Source: Aurantiochytrium sp. KH105 (lineage: Eukaryota; Sar; Bigyra; Thraustochytrida; Thraustochytriidae). From it: a stretch of 64,000 nucleotides of DNA. The DNA is taken from positions 191,880 through 255,879 of the forward strand of contig BGKB01000005.1 of assembly GCA_003116975.1 (NCBI GenBank). Reading direction: 5' to 3'. This document shows, one piece after another, positions 1 to 10,173 of the stretch (position 1 is its first letter; each line of letters opens with the position of its first letter). The translations under genes were made by a program, and so were the position numbers. The notes beneath the pieces are model-generated. The model made no database searches. It saw only the letters and a list, made by a program, of their open reading frames with translations, and was not told the DNA's origin.

Positions 1-1276
1 CGTCGGGCTCGCGCATGTCGCAAATGACGCCCTTCTTCTCCAGAGCAGAATGCACAGCCTTGACGGGGTTTGCGAAAACGAGCGAGAGCTGACTGCCGCG
101 CTCGTGGCGACGCGCAAAACCAGGGGTAATCGATCTGCACGCGCCAGTCGGAAGCTCGCTCTCCAAAAGCAGCTCGAGGTAGCGCGTGAGCGACTCAGAC
201 TTGGCCCGCAGCCGAGGCATGGTGGCAGTGCGAAAGAGCTCGAGCGAGGCGCGTAGGGTGGCAAGGGGCAAAACGCAAGGGTTGCTGAGTTGCCAGCCAA
301 AGGCTCCCTCGGTAGGAAGAAACTTGGCGTCCATTTTGAAGCGGTCCTCCTTGCGGTGACCCCACCACCCTTCGAAGCGCGGGAGCGACTTTCCGTCCCC
401 GAACTTTGCATGCACAAAACAACCGCCGATGCCGCCTGGACCGCTGTTCAGGTACTTGTACGTGCACCAACACGCAAAGTCGACATCCCAGTCGTGAAGC
501 TTGAGCTCCAGATTGCCTGCTGCGTGCGCTAAATCAAAGCCCACACGACAATCATCGCCGCAGTGCTTCCGCACAGCCTTGACGATGCGCTCGAACTCAA
601 AAGCCTGACCCGTGTAGTATTGGATGCCAGAGAGCATGACAAGTGCCAGGGAGTCCGCGTGCTCCGCGATGAGGGCTTCAATGTCCTCTGTGCGGAGCGT
701 CTCCTCCCCGGACCGAGGCTTGGCCTCGACGAGACATTCGTCTGGGTCAAAGCCCTTTTCGCGGATTTGAGACCGCGTCGCCATCCAATCCGAGGGAAAT
801 GCCTTGGTCTCGATGAGGATCTTGTTGCGCGTCTGCGTAGGACGGTAAAAAGACACCATCATTAGATGAAGATTGACGGTCAGGCTGTTCATGGTCGCGA
901 CTTCGCTGGTTTGTGCGCCGACCACATGGGCCATGTCCTGGATGCAGAGCTCGTCGACGGTGACCCAGGGTCGAGTGCTAGCAAAGTGGCCCTCGACGCC
1001 GAGATTCGCCCACTTGTCGAGCTCCTCGGTGACATACTCTTTCGCTTTTCGCGGCTGCAGTCCGAGCGAGTTGCCGCACAGGTAAACGCAGGACTCGGAC
1101 TCTGGATCCGCTCGGTCGACCCGCGGAAAGATGAATTCCTGGCGCAGTTCGCGCAGTTCGTCGCGGGCGTCGAGTTGCTCTGCAAACCACTGGGAGCCTA
1201 GGCCCTTGCTCGGGTCCGCGGCCTCGCCCTCGAGCGCCACGCCCAGTTCGGTCGCAGCGCGCTCGAGCAGCGCCAT
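1..1276 (-). CDS. KYNU: Kynureninase, 3' end cut by window edge
   Basis: PLP enzyme of tryptophan catabolism that splits kynurenine or 3-hydroxykynurenine into anthranilate or 3-hydroxyanthranilate plus alanine. Reading from the ATG at 1276 gives a continuous frame to the window edge, about 425 residues. It contains family landmarks: CGNSLGLQP near the N-terminus, the MNSLTVNLHLMM segment, LSGIQYYTGQAF, GFDLAHAAGN, and the PLP-lysine stretch CWCTYKYLNSGPGG with the Lys codon at 455-457. The last visible residues, GVICDMREPD, align with the region about 45 residues before the end of animal kynureninases, so only the C-terminal tail is missing. The start is the first ATG of the frame and gives an N-terminus of normal length. 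No intron is needed. The gene diverges from the kinase-like gene on the plus strand. Confidence 0.93.
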   Translation of the reverse strand, partial: MALLERAATELGVALEGEAADPSKGLGSQWFAEQLDARDELRELRQEFIFPRVDRADPESESCVYLCGNSLGLQPRKAKEYVTEELDKWANLGVEGHFASTRPWVTVDELCIQDMAHVVGAQTSEVATMNSLTVNLHLMMVSFYRPTQTRNKILIETKAFPSDWMATRSQIREKGFDPDECLVEAKPRSGEETLRTEDIEALIAEHADSLALVMLSGIQYYTGQAFEFERIVKAVRKHCGDDCRVGFDLAHAAGNLELKLHDWDVDFACWCTYKYLNSGPGGIGGCFVHAKFGDGKSLPRFEGWWGHRKEDRFKMDAKFLPTEGAFGWQLSNPCVLPLATLRASLELFRTATMPRLRAKSESLTRYLELLLESELPTGACRSITPGFARRHERGSQLSLVFANPVKAVHSALEKKGVICDMREPD

Positions 1277-1518
1277 CTTTCTCGACAAGCTATCCTCTGC
1301 TTTCCCGCTTTCGACGCGTCCGTGCGTTGGGAGGAAGCCTTGCTTGTCTCGCAGCTGCCCAGCCTGCGTCCAGACCTTGGTCCGCTGCAGCTTTCGTCTC
1401 GGCTTTGGAGGTCTGTCTCGTCCACGTCGCGTCAACCTCAATATGTTGAGAGATCAACTGGAGTGCGTGCAGCGCCGAGCAGCGCACAAAGAACGAGGTC
1501 GACCAGAACACGTACAAA

Positions 1519-1570
1519 GACGAGGACAAGGACGGGGACGGAGACGAGGACGAGGACGAGGACGAGAACG
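1519..1570. repeat. GACGAG-type hexanucleotide microsatellite in a divergent promoter
   Basis: Imperfect GGACGA/GGACGG units run through the 356 bp between the two divergent ATGs at 1276 and 1633. It lies in the 5' leader of both neighbours and is not needed by either reading frame. Confidence 0.8.
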
Positions 1571-1632
1571 AAACCTGGAAGGTGAACTGTTGGCGAACGG
1601 CTGTCTGGTCTTCGTCGTTGTTGACTAGCGCA

Positions 1633-2991
1633 ATGGCCAAAAAGAAGAAGAAGCAGCAGCAGCTGCAGCTCAAGCAACAGGACCAAAAGCCACGCGAGGC
1701 CTTGACCAAGGTAGCTGCGGCGCTCGAGGCTCTCGATGGAGAGGCTCTTCGCCAAGGTGTGCGAGAACATGTGCAAGAAGCAAATGCGCTGCAGTCAGTG
1801 CCTGCTCATGCGCGCGAGAAGATTGAGCAGAATGACGCGTCGTGGATCGTGCGCAAGACCGTGGGGGAGGCGTTCACGGGGGGCAGATCGACACCCGTCT
1901 TTGAGGTACAGACCGGCGACGAAGCACCTTTTCTTGTTTGCAAGCTGGTCGACATTGCCAATGTAGATTCGCCCAAGGGGCGAGTGATTTCTCTCTCGTA
2001 CGCCATGGAGGCACGTTTCTACGCCGTCTGTACACCCCAGCTTGCTGCAGCCGCCGAAGCTGGCGCGAGTATCCCGATCCCAGCGTGTATTCACGCAGAG
2101 GTTGACACGGATTCAGGACGATTTGTCTTTGTGATGAATGATTTACGTCATGCCTTCCCGCTGCATCCCGAATTTCTCGCGGTGGATCAGGCTGCGCTCG
2201 TCATGCAGTGGGTTGGACGTTTTCATGGTTTCCTCTTTACGGGCAAGGCGCGCAATGATCTCTTGACGGCGAGTCATCGCGGCACGTCAGAGGGCCCCGG
2301 AGGCTGGACTTGTGGTAGTTTTTGGAATCCAGGCAAGTGCGAGATGCGAGGGGAACAATTGTCGTCATCGTCAAGTTGGCCGCAATGTGTCCAATTTTTA
2401 GCCAAACGGCATGCGGACATTCTTGGGAGACCTGGCATAAAGACACTTGGTTCGCGCCTTTTGCAAGCGCAGACGTTTGTGAGCGCCCTGATACACCCAT
2501 GCGATCCGTGGGTCAAGGCGCAAAGTCCCGAGGTGCAACGAATTTCGCGACTTTTGCAAGAGTTTGCAACGATTATTCATGGTGATCTCAAGGCTGCGAA
2601 TCTTTTTCTGAGCGAAGATGCTTGTGCAGGGGTGGATTTCCAATTTTCTGGGCTTGGTCTGGGATGTGTTGACCTGGCGTACTTTTTCTTTCCCGATGCT
2701 CGTGGTGACTACTTTGACGCGATGCCAGGTCTGATCAACGCGTATTGGGATGCGCTCGTCGAGAGTTGCCCGCGATTTGCAGCTTTTCCATTGGATAAGC
2801 TAGAGCGTCTCGTTGATTTCGCACAGGTTGATCTTTTCCGTTACTATCTTGGGCGCGGCTGGGTGCCGGCGAGTGTGCGTGATGTGCTTCTGATTGAGCG
2901 GGTCAATGCTACCTTGGGCACTTTGGATGAATATGAACAGATTTCGAGCGCAGCCTACGCAAGCGCAATTCAGACTGCCTTTGGTTCCTAG
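1633..2991 (+). CDS. CHK/EcKinase-like small-molecule kinase (aminoglycoside phosphotransferase fold)
   Basis: About 452 residues. The catalytic loop HGDLKAANLFL, followed by VDFQFSG...GCVDLAYFF, is the Brenner-type HGDxxxxN plus metal-binding D arrangement of the CHK-kinase-like / ecdysteroid-kinase-like (DUF1679) branch of the APH fold. The N-terminal lobe carries SWIVRKTVGEAFTGG, a plausible nucleotide loop. These enzymes phosphorylate small hydroxylated molecules, but the substrate cannot be read from the sequence. I chose the ATG at 1633 (MAKKKKK, then a Gln/Lys-rich stretch) over the upstream in-frame ATG at 1582, because the extra 17 residues fall directly after the microsatellite and look like leader. 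Kinase activity is inferred; the physiological role is unknown. Confidence 0.72.
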   Translation: MAKKKKKQQQLQLKQQDQKPREALTKVAAALEALDGEALRQGVREHVQEANALQSVPAHAREKIEQNDASWIVRKTVGEAFTGGRSTPVFEVQTGDEAPFLVCKLVDIANVDSPKGRVISLSYAMEARFYAVCTPQLAAAAEAGASIPIPACIHAEVDTDSGRFVFVMNDLRHAFPLHPEFLAVDQAALVMQWVGRFHGFLFTGKARNDLLTASHRGTSEGPGGWTCGSFWNPGKCEMRGEQLSSSSSWPQCVQFLAKRHADILGRPGIKTLGSRLLQAQTFVSALIHPCDPWVKAQSPEVQRISRLLQEFATIIHGDLKAANLFLSEDACAGVDFQFSGLGLGCVDLAYFFFPDARGDYFDAMPGLINAYWDALVESCPRFAAFPLDKLERLVDFAQVDLFRYYLGRGWVPASVRDVLLIERVNATLGTLDEYEQISSAAYASAIQTAFGS

Positions 2992-3882
2992 CCGAAAAGA
3001 AGGCGAGAGCGTCGCGCGAGATCTTACAAGCTGTTGCCCCCCCCCCCCCCCCCCCCAAAAAAAACTAGCCTATCATTGAGGGCGAGGACAACGCGATATC
3101 TTACAAGCTGTCGCAAGGTGTAGCAAAAAAGTCCTCGCCTATTTTTGGCGACATTTTCTTTTTCCGGAAGGGGGGAGGGGAGCTTGGGATGACCAAGCAT
3201 CGGGAAAATGAACATTTCGCGAGTGATCTCCATTCTTCTTGGATCCTCGATTTTAGAAAAAATTGAATGATACGACAATAACTACAGATGAAGATAATTT
3301 GTTGGTGATTGTAAAAGGAAAAAGATAACACTATCGTTCATTTCATATTGTCGTCGCTTCTGGTTACTGCCATTCATTCTTGGTTGCAGGACGCAGAAAG
3401 AAGGGGAAACAAAGACATGATGAACGAACGGTGTACGGGACGTGTGGTGGAGACTTCGACAATGAGAGCGAAAAGAAACGAAGAAGAAGGTGCCGCTTGA
3501 GATGATGCGCACGTTCCGAAAAGGAGCACAGGGAATCCCACCCCAGGACCTTTTTCCACGACTCGTGGCAGGACGGTATTCTTGCCCTTTTTCTTTTCTT
3601 TTCTTTTTCTTGTTTTTGGAACATTCGTCTCTCTGGTCATTCTCGCATAGAGAGTATGATGTGTTTTGTATGTGATAGGTGTGCGTGAAGGAGATATGCA
3701 TGGCGCGTCATTGAGGGACGCAAAGGCTGATATGATGTTAATGTTTGGTCGAGGGGGCAAGCTCGCACGCTATTCGAGGTGCCCCGACCATCAGCGAAAC
3801 AGATGCCGCTCGTGCCGCTCGCGGTTGTTCAGGTTCGGTCCAGTCCAGTCCAGTCCAGTCCGGTCCGGTCCGGTTCGATTCT
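2992..3882. other. Intergenic, low complexity
   Basis: No supportable gene. It holds a C20A8 homopolymer (3037-3064). A short segment containing ATCTTACAAGCTGT occurs on each side of it (about 3020 and 3098) with related flanks, an imperfect direct repeat. A pentanucleotide run of GTCCA/GTCCG units lies at 3836-3873. The ORFs here are AT-rich or pyrimidine-rich with no recognisable protein. The region serves as 3' flank for both convergent neighbours. Confidence 0.7.
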
Positions 3883-4779
3883 CTACATGGGGTTGCGCTT
3901 GGCGTGAATGACAGCCTGGGTAAGGTAACACTCGCCGCTACAAAAGAAAAACTTGGAGGGGTCCTCGTGCGGCAACGTCCAGCTCGAGTTCGAGATGGTA
4001 CGGGGATATAATTTGCTGCAATGTCTGCATTTGTGGAGCTCTACGCTGGGCATGTCTTCGTCGGCGCCGTTTCCGAAGTTGAGCATGAAGCGCTTATCCA
4101 CGAGCATGTTGCCGTCAGACATGGGTGAACCGGGCGCCGTGGAGCGGCCCCCATCAACCTCTGTCCAGGACTTTGAGCGCGCAAAGGGCATGGGGCCATA
4201 CTTGCCCCCTGCTGCCCCCGAGGCCCCCGCGGCAGTGGCTCTTGCGCCCACGCAACAGAGCGCATCGTGGCTTTTGGTGCGCTTGCAGCCGGGCGCATGG
4301 CGCTGTTGGGCTGATGTTTGTGATCCTGTGTTTGCTAGTGCGTGGTTGCTTGCGGCGAGAATCTGCGAGAGAACTCCCTTGCGTCGCGCGACGGGCTGCG
4401 CCGCGGTTCCTGTGTGTGTGGAAGACGACGAGGACGACGATGAGGACGACGCCGAGGACTGGTGGATCGCGTAGCGATCCTCGTCGGGGATAATTCTCTG
4501 CGGCTGAAAAGGGTGGAACGAGCTGCCGCCGACGCTGCTTCCGAAGCTGCTGCCGCTCACGCTGCCGGCCTCCTGCGGCGCCACGGCGGGCGGCATCGCC
4601 TTGCCCGCCTTCGCCGCCTTCGCCGCCGCTGCCGCCTCCGCCGTCGGCGCCCGCGCGCCGCCGGCCGAGGATTTTTCCACGCTCGCTGCCGACGACGACG
4701 TCGCCGTGCCGCCGCCGACGGGCGACAGCGAAAACCGCACCTTGGACTTGGGCCGGGGCGCCGGCGCGGCCAGCGTCAT
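3883..4779 (-). CDS. Disordered protein with C-terminal FCS-like zinc finger
   Basis: About 298 residues from the ATG at 4779 (MTLAAPAPRPKSKVRFS). The frame stays open upstream, but that part is an Arg/Ala/Gly repeat peptide and is unlikely to be coding. Most of the protein is Ser/Ala-rich and low complexity, including a poly-Ser run. The last 50 residues contain HKCRHCSKLYPR, then KFFFCSGECYLTQ, giving C-x2-C...F-C-S-x-E-C followed by Q. This is the pattern of FCS-type treble-clef zinc fingers and is closest by eye to plant FLZ domains, though the spacer between Cys pairs (25 residues) is longer than the 17-19 usual there. Function is unknown; a protein-docking role would fit FLZ relatives. 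The zinc-binding call is inference from spacing. Confidence 0.6.
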   Translation of the reverse strand: MTLAAPAPRPKSKVRFSLSPVGGGTATSSSAASVEKSSAGGARAPTAEAAAAAKAAKAGKAMPPAVAPQEAGSVSGSSFGSSVGGSSFHPFQPQRIIPDEDRYAIHQSSASSSSSSSSSSTHTGTAAQPVARRKGVLSQILAASNHALANTGSQTSAQQRHAPGCKRTKSHDALCCVGARATAAGASGAAGGKYGPMPFARSKSWTEVDGGRSTAPGSPMSDGNMLVDKRFMLNFGNGADEDMPSVELHKCRHCSKLYPRTISNSSWTLPHEDPSKFFFCSGECYLTQAVIHAKRNPM

Positions 4780-6338
4780 CGCCGCTCCTGCGCCGCGCCC
4801 GCGCGCGCACGCACGCCGCCCGCTCGCGCGCTCGCCGCCCGCCCGCCCGCCCGCACGCACGCACGCGCGCGACACGCGCCCGCCTGCGATCTGGTTTTGC
4901 CTTCTTGTCCTTCTCCCCCGCCTTGTTCTTCTCCTCCTTCTTGCCTGTCCTGCTTGCGCGGCCTTCTCTGCCGCCGCCGCTGCTGCCGCGGCGCCCGGCT
5001 GCNNNNNNNNNNNNNNNNNNNNNNNNNNNNNNNNNNNNNNNNNNNNNNNNNNNNNNNNNNNNNNNNNNNNNNNNNNNNNNNNNNNNNNNNNNNNNNNNNN
5101 NNNNNNNNNNNNNNNNNNNNNNNNNNNNNNNNNNNNNNNNNNNNNNNNNNCGCCGCCTCGCCTCGCCTCGCCTCTCCGCCGCTCGCTCGCTCTCTCCCCG
5201 CGCCCGCGCTGCTGCGCCGCTGCTGCTGTCTGCGCGCGGCTGCGGCTCGAGCGGGTCTGCTCGCGTGCGCGTGCAGGCGTGCGAGCGTGCTTGCGCGGGC
5301 CTGTGAGCGCGCGCCTGCTTGGTGAGAGCTCGCGCTCTCTCTATCTTCGAGCGAAGCGAGCAGCCGCAGATGGCGCAGCGACAGCGAGCAAGGCGCGAGC
5401 CCGGCGACGCGACGCGACGCCACGCCACGCCGCGCCGCGCCACGCCACGCCGCGCCGCGCGAGCCGCGTGCAGGGCGAGCCGCGCCGCGCCGCGCCGCGC
5501 CGCGCCGGGGCGACGCGGGGCCGCGGGCGACGCGGCGCGAGGCAAGGATGAGCAGGTTGATCGATCGCGGCGGCGCGGGGCGCGGAGGGAGGGCGGGGGC
5601 GCGGGAGGGAGGGGGCGGCGGGCAGGAGGATCGGCACAGGCCGGCCGCCGCTGCTGCTGCTGCTGCTGTGCTTGCTTCCTCTGGCCGCCTTCCTTCCCTC
5701 CTTCCTTCCTGCCCGCGTCGCCGCCGTGTGCTCGCAGCAGGGAGTCACTTTATTCTTCCTTCATGTGTGGAGTATAGTGTATAGCGGGCCTAGGCCCGGC
5801 AGCAGAGGTAAAGTGGAGAAGCAGGACTCGAGGCGGAAGATCTCGGGCTGCAGCGGCTTTGCGAGACGGTCGGCCTGCAGCAGCAGCAGCAGCAGCAGCA
5901 GCGACAATTGCGACGCGGCCGAGAGAGAGACTGACTGACTGTCAAGGGTGGCAAGGAGGAGGCAAAAGAGGGCGGACGATTGAGAGATAGATGGATGGAG
6001 GAGGGAGGGATGGAGGGATGGATTGACACGGACCGAAAAAAATGCACACGGCCCACCAAAGTTTTACCACAAAGAAAGGCCAGCTGGCTGAGGCGCGCGC
6101 GCAAAGTACAGGCGCGAGCTCCGCGGGGTGCGCGGGGAAGATTTGGGGGGGGATGGAACTCGCACAACTTGCAAACTTGAGTTCGTAAAAACCTACTACT
6201 ACCTACATGGCGCATTCATTCTTTTATCATCACAATCAATCTCTCCCTCTACTCAGGCTTTCCGCGATCTCTAGTCGGCCAGCCAGTCAGCCAGCCTGCG
6301 AGCCAGCCACAGCCAGCTGGCTGCAACCAGCCAGGTCG
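4780..6338. other. GC-rich low-complexity intergenic DNA with assembly gap
   Basis: No supportable gene. The sequence is made of GCGC, CCGCGC and CGACG-type runs (5400-5530), a (CAG)n run at 5878-5902 and GGAT/GGAG runs around 5985-6025. The long ORFs on both strands are Arg/Ala/Ser/Pro repeats produced by base composition, and several cross the gap. Confidence 0.75.
5003..5150. other. Assembly gap (148 N)
   Basis: Run of N flanked by CCGCCG and CGCCT repeats, so the break is probably a collapsed or unsequenceable GC-rich repeat. The true length is unknown. Confidence 0.98.
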
Positions 6339-7161
6339 TCAAAGCGGGGTCGGCGCCGGCGTCGGACTCGCCGTAGGGGAAGAGGTGGAGGTGCTGCTTG
6401 GCTTGAGCGCAAAGACGAGGATCATGATAATGACGAAGATGAGCATAACGATGAGCGCCGTCAGCATGATCTTGCGGCGGTACTCGCGTTGCCGCATGCG
6501 GCGCAATATCTGATTCGCGCCCCCAATCAGACCGCTCGTCAACGTCACGCGCTCGTGGGCGCCAATGATCGTGGCGCGGTTCTGCTCCAGGTTCTGGGAA
6601 ATGCTCATGGCCACCTCCTCTGTCTCGGAGAGCACTTGGCGCGTTTGCAACAGAGAGTCCGTAGAACGGTCCATGCGAGCAGTCACCTCCGAAAAACGCG
6701 AACGATCTTGCTCCGCTGCCTGCGAGTAGGAAATGAGCGGCTCGTTGCTTGAACTCGCGCCCGCACGAGAATCAAACAGGTCCTGACGCTCTGTCTTTTG
6801 CTGCACGTTTGTATATTCTTGTCGGAGCGCCTTGAGCGCCTCTTTGTGCGCGCTGAGCTTTCGTTTCAGACTGCGCAACAAACAACAACACAGAATAATG
6901 TCCTCTCGTCAGTGCCAAGGACATTGATTGGATAGGGACAGCGATTTATGCTGCGATATCAACTTACGCTGGGCTTGGGTCTGTGCGGACTTCGACATTC
7001 ATTTGTCGGATGAGCGACTCCGCTTGCCCGAGATCGAGGTCGCATTGCTTGAGCACGCTGCGTCGCTTTGCAGGATTGTCTTGCAGACCATCGACCTGAG
7101 TAAGGCTGTCGCGCACAGCCTCCAGGATCGCCTCAAACTCGGCCTCATACGAGACGAACAT
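6339..7161 (-). CDS. VTI1: Vti1-family Qb-SNARE
   Basis: Tail-anchored SNARE acting in Golgi/endosome/vacuole membrane fusion. Two exons, 7161-6968 and 6870-6339, flank a 97-bp intron with donor GTAAGTT and acceptor GCGCAG. The splice gives one continuous 241-residue frame across ...RTDPSPA/LKRKLSAH.... The N-terminal part (SYEAEFEAILEAV, LIRQMNVEV) matches the Vti1 three-helix domain (compare ELLEQMDLEV in animals). The SNARE motif runs from about RMDRSTDSLLQTRQVLSETEE to QILRRMRQRE, and a 20-odd residue hydrophobic anchor follows (IMLTALIVMLIFVIIMIL). The protein then has an unusual 15-20 residue Ser/Thr/Pro tail that would face the lumen. At the zero layer, alignment to animal Vti1a (SHDREKI) places Asn (EQNRATI) where Asp or Gln is usual. 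Confidence 0.88.
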
Positions 7162-7780
7162 GTTGGCCTTTGCCCAGGGGGGCGAAAAATCTAGCGCTCA
7201 GAACAGCGTAGCACAGCGCAGCAATAGGTCGTGGCGTGGCCGCCCTTTCCTTTCGTCCTCGTCCTCGTTGTCGCCGTCGGCCTCGCTCGATCGTCCAGCA
7301 GATTCGCCAGAGCCTTGGCCAGCACAGAGGAACCTCAGATAGGAAACCGAGCTCTTGCGGCGCCTGCGTCAGGCCTACGCGTCGTGCGTTTACCTGCTTG
7401 TGCGCACGCGCGCAGCGCCCTCGCCTCTCGCCTCTCGCGCTCAGACCTTGACGCGCTCGATTTGGTTCTTCGTCTCCTACCCGAGCTCCTACCCTTCGCT
7501 ACGAGATCGCGACTAGGCTATCTCGCTCTCCGTTGTTCCCTTGCGCTGTAAATGGACAATTTCCCGACTAAAGTAGCGAGAACAAAGAAAATAAATGAGC
7601 CTAAAAATAATTGAAAGAATAAACAAACGGCGTCGAGTTGCTCTGCTCGCTCGCGCCAAACCCGAAGCACTCTCCGTTGGCCGCGCACGAGCGAGCGAAC
7701 GCGAGCGCAGGAGGCCCGTCTCTCACCCGCTCTCGCTCGCGCCGGGCGATACACCGAAGAGGCCGAGGACCACAGGCACA
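7162..7780. promoter_or_regulatory. Divergent promoter region of VTI1 and RPB11
   Basis: 619 bp separate the two start codons, which point away from each other. An A/T-rich stretch (about 7545-7625) stands out against the GC-rich surroundings. No specific element can be assigned. Confidence 0.5.
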
Positions 7781-8379
7781 ATGAACGCACCAGATCGGGA
7801 GGAGTCCGTGCTCCTCGACGAGACCACCGAAGTCAAGTAAGTCTTGGGCCGCGCTGGCGCGCAGCGCGGAGGCACACTCGTCACAGGCACGAAGACCTGG
7901 AAAAAGGATCTGACAGTCTTTTCCCTCTTGCTCTCGGCACCTTTTCTTTGTTCGCGCAGGGTTGGCTACAAGGTCGACAGCAAGATTGTCAACTCCGCGG
8001 ACTTCATCTTTGTCAAAGAGGACCATACTTTGGGCAACATGATGCGCATGTACGTTTCAAGCATTTATTATACAAGCAAGCAACTCGTAGCACATCACCT
8101 TGCTCCGTGCGGCAGCTAACAGATGCGCATCGCGCTTGCAAAAACGTTCAAATCACACACAGGAAACTTCTCGAAGACGCCACCGTCCGCTTTGCGGGCT
8201 ACCGGCATCCCCATCCTCTCGAGACGCTCATTGAGATGAAAGTTCGCACAGATGGATCGGTGACTGCTCTCGACGCCATTCAAAATGCCACGACCAATCT
8301 TAACAAGGAGATTCGCCTGCTCGAAGAACGTTTTCGCGATGCTCGTGACCAATACAACGAATCGGTTGGCATGATGTAG
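7781..8379 (+). CDS. RPB11: RNA polymerase II subunit RPB11
   Basis: Small subunit that pairs with RPB3 to nucleate Pol II assembly, equivalent to half of the bacterial alpha dimer. Three exons: 7781-7836, 7960-8049 and 8163-8379, with donors GTAAGT and GTACGT and acceptors GCGCAG and CACACAG; both introns are phase 2. The spliced product is 120 residues, against 117 in human. It starts MNAPDREESVLLDE, contains KEDHTLGNM (the family's KEDHTLGN signature), then FAGYRHPHPLE, and ends with a LLEERFRDARDQY helix. Each matches human POLR2J closely in order and spacing. Two introns in so short a gene stand out in this mostly intronless window. Confidence 0.96.
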
Positions 8380-8879
8380 ATTTTTTAGTCGTTTGCGTCT
8401 GCTTGCTCCGTTTTGAAAGCCTCGCACATCAGACCTGAAAGCCTTACACTGCAGCAAGCATTAATTGGGCCCCGCATCACGCGTTCCTACTTCTTGCGCA
8501 AGTGTCCTGGTCCTGAGCCCCTGCTTCTCTGCGTGAATGGACCATCAGGGGCCATGACAATCATTTTCACGCCCAAGGCGATGCAACACGCTTGCAATTT
8601 TATTCTAACTCGGCCTTGTCGATCTGGGTGTGTATCATTTCACCTTTTACTCCTAGATTCTATAAAAGTAAAGTGCATGAAGCGAGACGACGAAAAACGC
8701 AAACCTTGCTTGCTTGTCTGATTGACACAACGGGTTCGTCACACATCTACGCGTGTACTACCAAATTGAGCCTTCTTCGTCTGTCACTCCACAATGTTCA
8801 AATGTGCCAAGTACGTACGTATTCATTTGTTGCGCTCTGGAATGGTGTCGCTCAAACACGGTTTCCATGACACTTTAAG
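8380..8879. other. Convergent 3' flanks of RPB11 and EME1-like gene
   Basis: 500 bp with no gene I can support. ORFs are short and without a recognisable protein pattern. Confidence 0.7.
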
Positions 8880-10131
8880 TTACTTGAGGAGAAGATGCGG
8901 GTCCCGTGCGGTGAAAAGACGATAGAGAGCCCGAGACTTCTTTCTGAACTTTGCGCTGGAACTCGAACCAGACAAAATATCCTCCAGCAATTGCTCCTTT
9001 TCATGCTCATGTCGAGTCGAATCGAGGTAGACGTCGGTTATTGACCGGAGACATGGATATTCTTTCAACACGCGCCGCGCACCAACGTCTCCGAGGACGC
9101 AGAGGAGCATGAGATACCACATGTGCGACACATATTCGCCACGCTCGCAGTTGGTGCCCCAATCTGCGTCACGTCCTCCCGCTCCCTTGAACTCCGCGAG
9201 TACCTCTACTGCAGTCTTTGGACGATAATGTAATGCACTCATGATCGCAAATGCGTAGTCTCGAAAGAGCTCATTGGTCTTGTCCTGATCGTTGAGCAGC
9301 ACGCGGCTCTCGCATCCGTACGCGACGTAGAGCCACGAGAGCGCATCGGTGAGTGCACTTTGAGTTGCACGATCAGGGTTCACAAGTTGATCAGCAGACT
9401 CCTGCGACGTCTTTTTCTGGGCTCGCGCACGTTTTTGCGCAGAGAGAACAGCCTCATTTGCGCCGCGTAAAACTACAATGAGCTTGGGCTGATCTTTGGT
9501 AAATTTGCTGCGAGGTCGACCACTGGTGACAATGCGAGTCCAATCGGCAAGCGCGCTAGAAATGACCACTTCAAGTGAAGCATAACCTTCCAAATCTCGA
9601 CAGAGCCGCATGACGAAATCATCCGCATCCCAAAAGAGAAGAGCGGCGTTGCTCATGAGACACGGCTCCGCCTTGGCATCCACCACAGGCTCGGGTTTGG
9701 TGGTGATCCCGTTTTTGAGTTGAAAGCCCGCGGAGTCGGGATTGTCTATGCTCTTAAGGAACGGGCGGTGCGCAAAAGTTACCATGCACGACGATCGAAA
9801 GCCGGATTCGACAACAAAGTCAATGTCTTCAGCGATACACATGCCTTGGAGCGCTCGGCCTTGATCTGTTTGCGCGAACCTTGGGCTAAAGACGGCCACT
9901 ACTTCTGTTTGCGCGTGCTTGCCATTCTTAATCCATCGGCCGAGCTTGCACTCCGCTTGGTGGCGTTTCTTCCTCGCCTTTTCCTCTGCTTTCGCTTTAC
10001 GCATAGCTTCTCTTGCTTCTGCCTTTGTGAGACCTTCCAAATTCTTTTCGGAAATGTCAGGCTTCAAAGCAGGAGGCGCGGGAGCATGTTGCGGACCCGC
10101 TCCATATGCCTGTGCACTGCTGTAGAGTACC

Positions 10132-10173
<42 letters not shown>

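Noticed and set aside
3866-3890. GGTTCGATTC resembling a tRNA B-box
   Set aside because: It is the end of a GTCCG pentamer run; no A-box, acceptor stem or anticodon arm can be folded around it.
4154-5545. 463-codon minus ORF crossing the assembly gap
   Set aside because: Arg/Ala repeat translation of GC-rich DNA, interrupted by N, overlapping a better frame with a zinc-finger motif.
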